Positions 36,011-47,332 of a stretch of DNA of 64,000 nucleotides are shown piece by piece (the stretch's first letter is position 1; each line of letters begins with the position of its first letter). The notes below the pieces were generated by a model. The model saw nothing but the letters and a program-made list of their open reading frames with translations, did not search any database and was not told the DNA's origin. The stretch covers positions 47,129,681-47,193,680 of the forward strand of contig CM060307.1 of the NCBI GenBank assembly GCA_030674185.1. The letters run 5' to 3'. The translations under genes and the position numbers were made by a program. The stretch comes from Monoplex corrugatus (taxonomy: Eukaryota; Mollusca; Gastropoda; Littorinimorpha; Ranellidae).

Positions 36011-37600
36011 CACTGAGTACAACCCTGTTATGCAACCTCAATCTGAATCTATGGAACTCCATAGCATAATCACTATCATTCCTGATCTCATTATCATTTT
36101 ATTGAGAAAATTTGTCCCAGATTCTGTGGTCATACATGCCCTGCTTTCAGATGACCTGTCCCTTTATACAATCTCAATCTGAAAATACTCCAATCACTAC
36201 CATCCCCATTCTCATCATTAGTAACAGCGACCTAACAAAGATGATTAATGAGCCCCTCCTCCCCTCTAGAAGTCCGCACAAGAATGACAAGACTGTGGTC
36301 CTTTATGCCATGCTTACATACTGATCTCACTGAGATGAATTTGAAGTTCCTCCTCCCAAAAAGAACAGCTTCAGACTACTCACAATAAAAATCACATATA
36401 TACTTCTAGAACTAATAAAAGTTAAGAATAAATAAAACCCAGAACACCTATAGATCGTACATGACAAAAACATTTCAAGTCAGTACGACTCAAGTAACAG
36501 GGAAAACCCATGAAAAACATTTGCAGATGACCATGTCCAAATTCTCTAACATAGAACTTTCAGATTTACTGTGAACTACCTTTCATTATAATAACCATTT
36601 AGTATGTGCCATCAAACCTGTGTTTTTACTTCTCTTAATCATGGCAGTAGGCAAACAAATGGCATTATTACCAATATAATCTGATCATTAGTAAAGAACT
36701 TATTTATCAACAAAAGCGAACTATATACCATTCCTTAACAAAAATTACCATTGAAGGGTATGCAAATAAGACCCACACAATGGAAGACAAAACACAAGCT
36801 GACTCGCATTTAATCAAGTGCCCCCTATGAAGAGTCTAGGATATCAGTCCTAGATCCTACGTAAAAAGACCTGTTCACTAACATCTAATTCATGATGCTG
36901 TTTTGGAGTTAGATGGACCAAATGTCTGATTTGAGTGCCAAGTCTCCAAAACATATGCCCTATTCTTCCCATTGTATTGCATGTTGCAGATACAGCACAC
37001 ATGATTTTAATAACTTTCTCATATTAAGAAAAACATTTTCTAAAATAAATATGCCAGTAATTTATTACCTACAGGCTAAACACAATGCACTTGACATATC
37101 ATCATCACTGATAACTTTCTCAAATGTCTTCAATTCACTCAATGACGCCCTTCCCTTCCTTCTTGTGGAGGCTGAATTCCAGACATTTAAAAAAAAAAAA
37201 AAAGATTTTTCTACCATTGTTATTGGTGGTGGATTTGTTGTTTTTTTTTCAACTCAGTTTTGGTTTTGTATACATCAGTATGTCTACCTTTGATCAGAAA
37301 AGACTTCCATTTACTTACCTTGATAATAACCTTTATTTCTCATTGCAACAGCATCATTACAAACTACAATGCAGATTTACACAACCCACATCCAACATAA
37401 CTTGAAATTTTGCTTTGAGATAGATGAGACTGTTACTGTTGTTTTCTTTGAGATCAATGAGACTGTTACTAATGTTAGTGCTACTGTCATTTTTGTTTAA
37501 AGCCTAACTGACTGCACAGAGCCATATCAGAGCTATAACCCATTTCAAAACATACAGTGATAAACAATACTCCAACAGGAAGAAAAAATTAAATACACAT
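36011..37600. other. AT-rich intron sequence
   Basis: Some local self-similarity (two blocks containing CAATCTGAA near 36040 and 36170). The 126-codon plus-strand open frame at 36913-37293 includes poly-A-encoded lysines and is not supported. Confidence 0.45.
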
Positions 37601-38223
37601 ATCAATGCATTTGCATATAAATAGGTATTCCAAAGTGCTCTTCGCGGGCGGCGAAAAGTACGGCAAAGTGCGATTTTTCACTGGTTTTCAACTTGCTCGT
37701 TCTCAACAAAATGCAGTGTCAGAAATAAAAAACATAGATCATGTTGGTCTGTGATCCTTTAAGCTTTGTTTAAAGTCAAAATAAATCAATAAGTGTAACA
37801 TTTACCGTTTGAAATATGCTTTTGATGATGGGTACTAAATTGCGATTTTGCTGCTACTGGAACGACGAAATCGGAACGCGGTTTTGACACCTACCTTGAA
37901 AACTCGCCTCGAGGAGATAAGCTGGGTCAGATATCAACAAACCATTTACACTGTCAAAAAGAAGACTAAATTTGCTTTCATCCGATGTAAAAAGTGAACT
38001 GATAGGCTTCCATTTAGTCGGTCGTTTCGTGCGTTAAAAACTTCCGTCGATGATTTTGCAACCTTACTCAAAACCAATCTCGCCATATTTTTCACTGTGC
38101 AAAAGGTCAAGGTTTCAACTTTCAATTTCTGCTATTTGCATACGGATTCAACCACTGGCTGTTTTCCTCGAGGACTGAGAACAACGCAACCTATTTTCGC
38201 TTTCTCTTAGCGTCTGACGCGCA
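37601..38223 (+). promoter_or_regulatory. CpG-containing segment upstream of a candidate plus-strand first exon
   Basis: This stretch contains many more CG dinucleotides than its AT-rich surroundings (TTCGCGGGCGGCG at 37642; CGTCTGACGCGC just before 38224). It could be the 5' end of a nested gene or part of an old mobile element. No core promoter element is recognised. Confidence 0.35.
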
Positions 38224-38331
38224 ATGGCGGACACGCGCGAAGATCGTTCAGGCGAGCAGATGGACGTCGAAGTTTACGTCGACCGCTCCAGCCACGACGA
38301 ATCAAGCGATCAACTTATCTAGAGGGTAAGT
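38224..38331 (+). CDS. Candidate first exon of a nested plus-strand gene
   Basis: ATG at 38224 opens a 33-codon, acidic, protein-like frame (MADTREDRSGEQMDVEVYVD and onward). It ends in TAG six bases before a consensus donor AGAGG|GTAAGT after 38331. The stop before the donor means either a very short ORF in a mostly non-coding exon or use of another frame. The frame two bases later is also open and would exit in phase 1, matching the acceptor at 40167. It lies within the large intron of the opposite-strand gene. Confidence 0.35.
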
Positions 38332-38510
38332 GAAATATCTTGCAGTTTGTTTACTATTACTTTTCGACATTTTCTTTCCTGATTTTAGAATATAATTGTT
38401 TGGAAAGCGCACAGCTGCAGCACCCACAGTATCATGAATATGTTGGAAGGTAGGGGTAGGTGACGGTTTGGGGTGCGGTAATTTTACAGAGAGTGAGATC
38501 AGGCATATGA

Positions 38511-39185
38511 TTAATCCTACCAGACCGAGTTCCCGCTATTGTGGGAATGACGAAAATGACTATATACCGAGTTCCCGCTATAGCGGGAATAGCACACTCA
38601 CATGATCGTCACTTTATCAAGAGCTAAAAACAGCTACCGAACCGTTGCTAAGCATCGCGTGAGCGTGTGTTCAGCCTATTGCAAATGTCTGCCTTTGTGT
38701 TGATGGTATTTTGAGGTGATTTGATCATGAAGCGAGCTAGTGATGAACCAAGCACTTCAACAGGTAAACGGGCGAGGCCAACTCGCTTCACAGTTCAACA
38801 AGTGGTGGACATTTTGCAGATTGGAGAATTTGATCAGGAATACGTTTCCGATTCAAGTGACGATGATTACGCTGATGAAGCATTGAGTGAAAGTGATGAT
38901 TCTGAAAATGAAAGAAGTAGGTCGAGACAGAGTGTTGGAAGAAGGGGCGTGCCCATACCCCTCAACCAAGTGATAGGGGAGATGCTTGTGTGATTGAGGG
39001 TTGGACTGGCATTAGATGAAAGGTAGGCCTATTTTCTACAATCTCTCCACGTTTCATATAATTCTAACCATTGGTGTGCATGATATGAACAGTTTTCTAA
39101 CGTATATACATTTTTTTCAAAATTTTGCTCAGGAGGCCAGGCAGGGGCACAATTTCGCTCAGGGGCTAAGGTCTGGTAGGGTTAA
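38511..39185 (+). mobile_element. Non-autonomous piggyBac-type element bounded by TTAA
   Basis: TTAA occurs at both ends (38511-38514 and 39182-39185). Short inverted ends CCTACCAGACC (left) and GGTCTGGTAGG (right) flank it. Next to the left end are two direct copies of ACCGAGTTCCCGCTAT, each itself palindromic (TTCCCGCTATAGCGGGAA). Next to the right end are two direct copies of a CGCTCAGG-type unit. The interior holds the N-terminus of a transposase-like ORF. The core of a transposase is missing, so this is an internal-deletion derivative. Confidence 0.75.
38727..38993 (+). pseudogene. piggyBac transposase N-terminal fragment
   Basis: ATG at 38727 starts an 88-codon frame. It has a basic lead (MKRASDEPSTSTGKRARPTR), then RFTVQQVVDILQIGEF and a long acidic stretch (SDSSDDDYADEALSESDDSE), and it stops after EMLV. 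Acidic N-termini after an RFT/VEE-like helix are typical of piggyBac transposases. The catalytic domain and C-terminal zinc ribbon are absent because the element is internally deleted. Confidence 0.65.
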
Positions 39186-40166
39186 AGGAAAATGTTTACA
39201 AAAGATTTTTTTAATAATCCATGCCTTTATTATATTTATTTATAATGATGTTAATGAGAGATTAGCGATTTATTGTGGTCACGTGACCAACGCTTTGATC
39301 GATCGATAGTCGAATTGGCCGAGTGCCCTCCCTTGACTTCACTCGATCTGGTTCAGTATCGTTCAGCAATTTCACAATGTTACAACCTTTTTCTTTTCTG
39401 CCTTTGTGTAAACTTCCTGAATGGTAGGCCCTACCATTGAAACAAATTTGCATGTTTATCAATCCTCTTATTTTTAGGCCCAATATTATTATCACCTAGT
39501 TCAACAGCTTTAAAAGTTTATTATTATTATTAATATTGTTATCATATTTTTGTTATTGTTATTATTTTACTATCATTATTCATTATTATTTATCATTATT
39601 ATTATTATCATTATTTCATTATTAGTTTACTATCATTCATTACTATTTATTATCATTACTATTATTGTCATCAAAAATAATATTTAAACAAAATAAAGTA
39701 GGCCTACCAGGTTAATGGGCTGGACACTATGAACCTTCCTAACTACTAACTAGGCCTATAGTGTTTATGAGATAAATTTTGTTGTGCTGATTTGAGTAGG
39801 CCTAAATGTATGGGACATTTTACTTTGCCCACTGCTTTGTGAGTTAGGGTAAGGTATTATAATTTTATTTTCAAAGCTGACAATAATACTGGTAGGCTTC
39901 TTACAGCTCCACACCAATCTCTCTCTCTCTTGATCCTTTCTCTCTTTGACAGGCAGGGAAGTTAATTGAGCAGGGGTACAAAAGTCCTTGTGTTCCTGCA
40001 TGTTTTATGTTCTTGTTTTTTGGATATGTTTTTGTTTTGGTCAGTATTTGCCTCTTGCTCTGTATGTATAGGCCTGTTTGTCCCTACAAATGGGATTTTC
40101 ACATTACGCTACAGGATAGAACAGATAGATGTACTAATACTTTCCCTCTACACTATTTTTCTCACA
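39186..40166. other. AT-rich intron sequence with ATT repeats
   Basis: Imperfect (TTA)n/(ATT)n sequence at about 39510-39680. No exon is recognised. Confidence 0.5.
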
Positions 40167-40282
40167 GATGATCTCTTCATGAGGATGAAGGAGCGATTTC
40201 TTAAGACTGGCAGAGGGCGGAGACCTAGTCTTTTGGACAACTTTGACAGCAATGATGATGAACTGCATCTTAACATGTTTTA
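40167..40282 (+). CDS. Candidate last exon of a nested plus-strand gene
   Basis: A good acceptor 'CACTATTTTTCTCACAG' ends at 40166. In phase 1 the plus strand reads DDLFMRMKERFLKTGRGRR, then PSLLDNFDSNDDELHLNMF and TAA. The composition (basic then acidic) is protein-like. I do not recognise it. With the consensus donor at 38331 it suggests a small spliced transcript. The region could also be an old repeat. Confidence 0.4.
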
Positions 40283-40497
40283 ATTTCCTGTCACTTGTGA
40301 AGGGGAATCACTGATCATAGACACTGACAAGTATTTTTTTACATTTCATTACAACATGTTTTTTGTAAAAAGAGATGATTTCTATCTTTTGTGCTTCCAG
40401 TTTAAGTTGAAGGCCAGGACAGTTATCTACTGTGATTAAGCAACAGTGAAAGGTCAAGACAATGATGTGGAAGCTTTTGATAATGTTCTACACACAG

Positions 40498-40901
40498 TTA
40501 ACCTTTTCGCGACGCACCGGTTGCCGGGAGACGGTGCCAAAAAACTTCCCTCCCGACGCACCGTACCCCCAGTGCGGGTAAGGCGTCTGTTCCCCACAGA
40601 CGCACCGACCGTACAGTGCCGGTCAAGTTTTGAAAAATTCTGGCAGCTTTCACTGTAAATAATATCCAAAACAACTGTCAGTACTGTTTAGTAGAAGGTT
40701 TCAGCAAAGGGACAGAGTCTGTTTAGTTGGTGTAGCTTTACAGTTGATGGTTTGACTGATAACGGAATAAAGTGACCCCCCTGACCAGGAAATTCCAATG
40801 CCATGTGTTAGGTCTGCACTATCTTCCTTCATAAACTGTTTGCTAGCTACCGGGCGTGGGAATTCAGGAATTATTATAAACTTTACCATCCAAGTTGACT
40901 G

Positions 40902-40937
<36 letters not shown>

Positions 40938-41031
40938 ATCTCTCTCTCTTAATCTCTCACCTCACTCTCTCTTTCTTGCTCGCTCTGTGTGTGTGTGTGT
41001 TTGAGAGAGAGAGAGAAGGAAAGAAAGAGAG

Positions 41032-41084
<53 letters not shown>

Positions 41085-41422
41085 TGGTTTCAAAGGTTCC
41101 TGTAGACTTCAGTACAGCACAGTACAGTTACTACTGGGACGTGAGCTTGCGTCTGGGTTATACTCTTGTGACCTACGTTGTTCTTGTCGTAGCGATGCGT
41201 ATAAGTGTTGGAAGTTCTTATTTGAAAATAGTATGCTAGCAAAGATCACGTTTTGAGCTTTCTGGTAATATCAAATACTTTGCCATCAATCGTACTTTTG
41301 TAGCTGTAAAATAAAATAGAAAAGTAGTAAAAATGGTGCGTCAGCAGGGAAGAAAACAAACGCCGACGGCCCGGCGGCTGGGAACTCGCCGTGGTGCGCA
41401 CTGGCCGTCTTGAAAGAATTAA
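40498..41422. mobile_element. Candidate TTAA-bounded element (piggyBac-type MITE)
   Basis: TTAA sites at 40498-40501 and 41419-41422 are followed by similar ends (CCTTTTCGCGACG on the left; TTCTTTCAAGACGG on the complement of the right). The interior has GC-rich palindromic patches (GACGCACCG, GCGGGTAAGGCGTC, GACGGCCCGGCGG) unlike the AT-rich surroundings, and a CT/GA microsatellite. A direct repeat AGGTCAAGACA flanks it at about 40451 and 41433. Confidence 0.45.
40895..41085. repeat. (CT)n then (GA)n microsatellite, potential hairpin
   Basis: About 55 bp of CT followed by GT and about 70 bp of GA. The two are complementary and can fold back. Confidence 0.95.
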
Positions 41423-42302
41423 GGAACAGTTAAAGGTCAAGACATGTTTTAATCGTTGTTTAATGATAAAAAAACCCAACAAATTGGCATGTAAAAACTA
41501 TGAAGATGACTTCTTTGAATGAATGTTGTTGATGTACATGTCTTGTTTGATTCGATATGTAAACAAAACGCATTATTTGTTACTATTATCAGCTGACATT
41601 TGTTTAAATTTTGTCATCTGATTTTTGTTTACAGAAAGATTGAAACCTAATGTCTTGTTTGTTATACTGACAGATCATAAAAAACTGATCATTTTGGTAT
41701 ATGGTACTTTGCAGTAGGATGAATGTGACAGAAGTTACGGAGTCTTGCAAAAAGCTAAAATACACATTTTTTTCAAAATAGGTATTTTATCCTTACCCAA
41801 ATATGGTTTGATTAAACATACAGATGTCTGGGGTTGTTTTACATTGAAAGAGTTTGTCATGCTGAGCAATTTGATATCAAAACCATTTTTGTAACTTTAA
41901 AGTGAAAAAAGTTATGGTGCACCAAATATGTGTAAAATTCGCCATTTTTTTCACTGTGACAAATCGGCATATTTCGCATTTTTGACATCTGATATCTTTT
42001 CAACCAGCTTTCAGATGAAGCTGGAAAAAATTAGGGTTAAATTCCTTAATATGTTTATCATATGATTCATTTCAGTGTTACTGTATTGTATTTCTTAAAG
42101 ATAATGGAGTTTGAAATTAATGAAAATGGGTCCCTTGCTCAGTTGTTTAGAATGGCGGCGTCCAATTTTGCTATTTTTTGTCATTTTCATAGGTCTGTAT
42201 TTTTATTGATATGCATTTCTGTCCATGTTTTTTGCACATCAACTTAACAAGTAAAAACCTCCTCAGAAATGATTTTCTGGGCTTGTGTGATTTTATATGT
42301 GT
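41423..42302. other. AT-rich intron sequence
   Basis: No gene is recognised. Confidence 0.5.
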
Positions 42303-42706
42303 GTTCAAGGCATGTCTGAATGTGGCCTAAAAAAGCGTGCGAAATTTTTCTAAGTCCAAAAAGAAAGGAAAAAATCATAAAAAATTTATTTTTTATCCCA
42401 CATTAAAAAATAAAGTATGTATGTGTTCAGAATGAAAATCTCTATTTTCCCAGCTGATTTTTATTCAGATAAGTTCAAATTTGAAAATCACTTTGGAATA
42501 CCTAGTTCAAGGCATGTCTGAATGTGGCCTAAAAAAACGTGCGAAATTTTTCTAAATCCAAAAAGAAAGGAAAAAATCATTAAAAATTTATTTTTTATCC
42601 CACATTAAAAAATAAAGTATGTATGTGTTCAGAATGAAAATCTATTTTCCCAGCTGATTTTTATACAGATAAGTTCAAATTTGAAAATCACTTTGGAATA
42701 CCTAAT
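42303..42706. repeat. 202-bp tandem duplication
   Basis: The block starting GTTCAAGGCATGTCTGAATG and ending CTTTGGAATACCTA occurs twice in direct orientation, with only a few differences, including a two-base deletion (CTCTATTTTC to CTATTTTC). Confidence 0.95.
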
Positions 42707-42949
42707 ATAAAGGAGGGGGGGGGGGGAATCAATGAGACTGAAAATGACCGTGATTTGAGTGATGCCTATATTCAAATTATCAACAACTGTTACTGACATT
42801 ATAAATATTACTATAAAGATCATCAGCCTCTACAAAACAATGCTGCTGAGCTGTTCTGAAGATTTGTTAGGTACTAATAGGTGTCAGATTTCAAGACAAA
42901 TAATTTGGTGAGTATTTTTCTAATGTATGCTCCAAGTCCAACATACATT

Positions 42950-43330
42950 AAATTAAACAACCTCGACTAAACAGCTTCAAGATTCTTTGCAGTTTTCTGC
43001 CTCATCTGGTGCTTCTGTGACTTGAAATGGTCTAAAAGTTTATGGATGCCTGCTCAACTACAGTTAATATAATATAACCGACTTTAAAGCAGCACAAGAC
43101 ACAGTAAGCTCTGCCAGCCTCTGTTATTTTTGAAAGTCATGTGCTCATTTCCATGACATCAATTTTTTATGAAATCCACTCCAACCACGGCTTATTTTTG
43201 CAGTCTTTGTCAAACATTTTTGCTGTGGCAGACTCTCTCTCCAGAATATCGACTCGAAACATGGTCACATTCTTCAAAAGTTTTGCAATCAGTTCTGATA
43301 ACAGGCCGTGCCTGACAAACAAAAAACACC
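42950..43330 (-). pseudogene. Decayed hAT/BED-type zinc-finger remnant
   Basis: Minus-strand pieces read HGLLSELIAKLLKNVTMF, then AKMFDKDCKNKPWLEWIS, and after a stop AGRAYCVLCCFKVGY. These resemble BED-type zinc-finger leads of hAT-like elements (a C-x2-C after GRAYC). Stops interrupt the frame and the 3' splice-like site is in the wrong phase for the terminal-exon series. Confidence 0.35.
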
Positions 43331-44375
43331 TGAAGTGACTTTAGTGGAAAATGATAACGGATTTATCCCCCCAAACAAAATTTCGTTATCTGCTACTAGA
43401 GCTCAACAGACTGACAGCTATTTCACAAAAGAAAAAATTCAGTCTAATTTTTTTTATTTTCTCGGAAAGCACTGTTTCTTTTCTTGGAAGCAGCCTGTGG
43501 ATTTTCTCGGATTTCCGAGAAAATTCTGAAAATTTGGAGCCCTGTCTGTACCTATTGTAAGTATTACAATTATCATGATCATAAAATGAAACCCGTTCTG
43601 CTCTAGCCACTCAACAGTAAATTTTAACACACACCAAGTTTGAAAACAAAATGATCATGGGAATAGGCGACAATTACATTCACGCTGAAATCTGTAAAGT
43701 GTGCATCATTATAGCTCTTTCAGCCTTGTGTTTAAAGAGGATTTTATTCTCAATTTGGACAATGTCAACAATTGGTCCTGGAACACGTGCAGCGTTTGTG
43801 CATATATATATATATATAAATATATACAGATACAGGTCCTTCAGAAGCTGATTCAGTCCTTTTGTTTAATCATAATCAATCATCAAAAATAACATAATCT
43901 ACGCTAGTCACCAATCATTACAATACACTTGCATGAAATCACTAATGTCTCTTCCACAACTCAATGAGTCATCCAAAAAGCATCATGGAGTCCATGACAT
44001 CAGTCCACAGAGCAGTTGTGTAACTTATAATACAACCACAATACAGACAAAACACTGTTTCCACTCGAAAACTGATTGCATAAATTGAAAGCTGAGGAAT
44101 GACATACACGCATATAATTCAAGAACAAATGCTATTTCCATTTTTTTATTCTATCAATTCGTACCTTCCCTTAAGGCATCATTTTCTTAAATGGTGAATT
44201 TGTAACAGAAAATTTCTAAGAAATCAAGTGAGAAGAAAAATTAAACAGTAAAAAAGGATTATAGATCTCCATTGCTCAGCTTTTCCTTTATGCAAAACAA
44301 TTCAAGCCCCTACTGCTGACATCCCTGAGCTTGTCATGCTTGCAACAGTACAAAAGAAAAAAACTGGACACCAAC
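43331..44375. other. Intron sequence between cassette exon and the large intron
   Basis: A TA run occurs at about 43801-43825. A good acceptor near 44083 opens only about 30 codons in phase 1 and is not called. Confidence 0.45.
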
Positions 44376-44567
44376 CTGAAGGATCAAGGCCACCAGGATC
44401 TTGTGATGTTCCAGGCATTGGATCAGCGGACTGTGAACCAGGGGCGCCAGGACCGGAGAAACCAGGAAACACAGGACTGGAATAGGCAGCAGGGTTTTGA
44501 TGAAGCAGAACAGGATACAAGTTTGAACCCGAATTACTGTTTGAGTCATCTCTTGTATGTGACCAGC
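44376..44567 (-). CDS. Symmetric phase-1 cassette exon (Pro/Gly/Ser-rich linker)
   Basis: This is an internal coding exon of 192 bases. The acceptor TTTTTTTCTTCTCAG ends at 44568, and the donor CCTTCAG|GTTGGTGT begins at 44375. It enters in phase 1 (GC completes Gly) and leaves in phase 1 (last base G), so it can be included or skipped without changing the frame. It encodes 64 residues of Ser/Asn then Pro/Gly-rich sequence (GWSHTRDDSNSNSGS, then FPGFSGPGAPGSQSADP), likely disordered. It would lengthen the linker between the common N-terminal module and any terminal module. The plus-strand open frame over it is antisense. Confidence 0.8.
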
Positions 44568-45804
44568 CTGAGAAGAAAAAAATAAACAAAATGAATAAAC
44601 AAATAAATACATGAATAAAAAAAATACAAAAAGAAAAAAGTACTTAGATAATTAGCCAGGTACCTACAAACACACAATGATACACTATATATACAGTTCA
44701 CCCATTTATCAAATTAACAATAAACATTTTAGTCTTTAAATCAAGGAATAGGCCAATTCTCTTCAACAGTTCAAGTATTCTGAAAACGGGGATTCCCCCC
44801 TAAATCCTGGTTTAGCTAAGTATATAACCACACTAGACCAAGCACTACCCTAATAAACAATCCTCTCTGTCTAGCCAATTCATTTGTAAATAGAAATCCC
44901 TACATCCACAGCCCAATCAATCAGTATTCTCCATGCTCAGCTTTCCCAATCCTAGAGCAGACCATTATCTTTCTTGGAAATCTCCTCCTCATGAAGATCA
45001 AGCGATATGAAGGAGAACAGAAAGATGGGAATTAAAAGTCTGATGCAGTAAGCATATGTAGCTAAAAGGGTCCATCCCCTAATGTGCACTTCCCTCTGCT
45101 GATGGGGGAGAGTTTTGTCTACAGGTGCTGTCTCCACTGAAGGAGGGAACAGTGGGGGGATGGATGGGTATGCATGAGGGGGGGGGGTCCCTGCCCAGCA
45201 GCTGCTCGAGGGCCACCTTATTCCTGGGTAACCTAGAAAGATTTCAAGAGCAGCCCTACACTGACACAGGGTCACCACTCTAAACCATAATTGCTTTTTA
45301 AGGGGCAACTGGGTGTTCATTCCATACAATTTACATGACGGGATGCATTACTCCTAAGCTCCCAGGCAAGGAGTATTGCTCCACTGCTGGGCACTGGAAC
45401 GATTCAGATCTCAATCCCAAACAGGATTTCTCTAAGGGGGAGTACCATCCCAATTCAAACCTGACAAGTACCCCCCCCCCCCCCCCCCCCCCCCCCCCGA
45501 ACTTCCCGCTTCACAGGAAATGTTCAAAAGTGTGGAAAGAGAAAATCATGGAGGTAGACAATCATGTCGCTTGTCTGTCAGAGATGTAGTGACTCATTCC
45601 AATGACCTGGAACACTCATTCCAATGAACTGGAACAAAGTTCTGCAAGAGCTATGATATTCCTGCCCAAGATCTTGGAAGATTAGGCAGAAGAAGCATGA
45701 GCCCGCTTATTCTTCCGTTTCTGAGCCTCTGATGGAGCAGCAGCAAGATCACTTTCAAAAGGGGACAGGACAGCTTTGCAACTGAGATCAGCCAGTCCTG
45801 GATC

Positions 45805-46070
45805 AAACTGCCTTATCTTACATCGACGCCAGTCTTCCAGGATACACACCAGTCTTCCAGAATAATGCCAGTCTTCTCCAGCACACACACACATCTCTTA
45901 CATCGCACCCAGTCTTCAAGGATACACTGACTTCTCTTACATCGTTGCCAGTCTTCCAGAATACTCACTTCTCTTACATCGCCGCCAGTCTTCCAGGATA
46001 CACTGACTTCCCTCACATCACCGCCAGTCTTAAATTAAACTGATTTCCCTCACATTGCTAACACCTTGGA
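45805..46070. repeat. ~35-bp minisatellite
   Basis: About seven diverged copies of CTTACATCGCCGCCAGTCTT plus CCAGGATACACTGACTT. Its minus-strand translation gives SWKTG/LEDW repeats, which explains the open frames there. Confidence 0.88.
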
Positions 46071-46699
46071 TCAAACGAACTTTCCCCACAATGCCTTGAT
46101 GATTTATGAGTTTGGAGTTTGTTCAAGAGAGGTTCTGACTGCAGACAATTCCATATAATACTATGCACTCCATCCAAATCTGCCATCAAATATCTGGCAA
46201 ACTCCCTATGACTGCACAAGGGACATAGTAAAATTAGTATATGAAACGCTAAGCTGACAGCAACTGAATGATGGAAACATTAAGATCTGCAACAAACTGG
46301 CCAACTTTTAATGTTTCAGGCTGGGATTGAACTCAAAATCAATCTTCCGTCCGGTTTAATGAGAATAATTTTTTTCATTGTATCACCCACAGCCTGAGTC
46401 AGACTCTGCAGACTATGACAATACGACAATATAATTAATATAGGTCTATCTATAACAATTAAGACAACACCGCAAATGAACAACGAGATTATTTGTTGTT
46501 GTTGCTGCTGGGTTTTTTTTTCTGAATTATTATCATTTTTTTCTCCGAGGAGTGTGTGTGATTCTTTTCTTAAGCCAATTTGATACACTCATGCATTAAA
46601 TGCTTTGCACCACCGTTCATGTCTTTATCAAAATATCTAATTTTCAAATGTTAGCTTGAGAGTGTGCGTACGTCTTTGTACAATCTGCACTCGTGTGGG

Positions 46700-46709
46700 T
46701 GTGTTGTGT

Positions 46710-46771
<62 letters not shown>

Positions 46772-46835
46772 GTGTGTGTGCGCGCGCGCATGTGTGTGTG
46801 TGTGCACACGCACGCCCATGTGTGTGTGCGTGCAT
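46700..46835. repeat. (GT)n microsatellite with CG-rich end
   Basis: GT tract of about 65 bp, then GTGCGCGCGCATGTG alternation. Confidence 0.96.
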
Positions 46836-47332
46836 GCATGGAAGGTTTTATAAAACATACACAGCTGAATGGAACAGTAAGACAGAAAAATATTTTGGAA
46901 GAGACTACAGAAGGAAAGAAATCAAGAGGAGCCAGGCAAAAACATTGAGAGTGGCAGAAAAAGAGTAAATTTCCAGCACACAACTTCATGAAGGTGGGGA
47001 TACCTACCATTTAATTTAACCGTTTAAACTGATAGAGCCCCCAGCATCCCAACGGGTGGGCAGGGGGTTAGAGTATGTGTGCATGTGTGTGTTTATGTGC
47101 AGACTTCATTGAGTGAGCATGCTACATACATGTAAGAATGAGACATTTTATAAAACTACTTCCTAAGTTATTAAATGATCCACAAACTCTATCTTAATTG
47201 GAGCACTTTGCCTGTAAAAATTACAAATAGCAAAATGTTGTATTCCTGTGTTTACAAGAAGCAGAAGGAGGTGGAAAAAAAAAATAATCCAGACTGACAA
47301 TCAGAAAAACAGACACAACAATGACTTTTTAC

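Larger units (their letters stand above)
44568..47332. other. Intron between common exon and cassette exon
   Basis: It holds a poly-C run (45471-45498), a minisatellite (45805-46070) and a GT tract (46700-46835). The minus-strand open frames at 44952-45329 and 46316-46588 lack a phase-1 acceptor or a recognisable domain. Confidence 0.5.

Noticed and set aside
36913..37293. 126-codon plus-strand frame
   Set aside because: It crosses an A run that encodes lysines and has no domain or splice signals.
44331..44585. Plus-strand 84-codon frame over the cassette exon
   Set aside because: It is antisense to the better supported minus-strand exon, which has both splice sites.
46316..46588. Minus-strand frame between the common and cassette exons
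   Set aside because: The acceptors inside it enter in phase 0, and the glutamine run comes from a simple TTG repeat.
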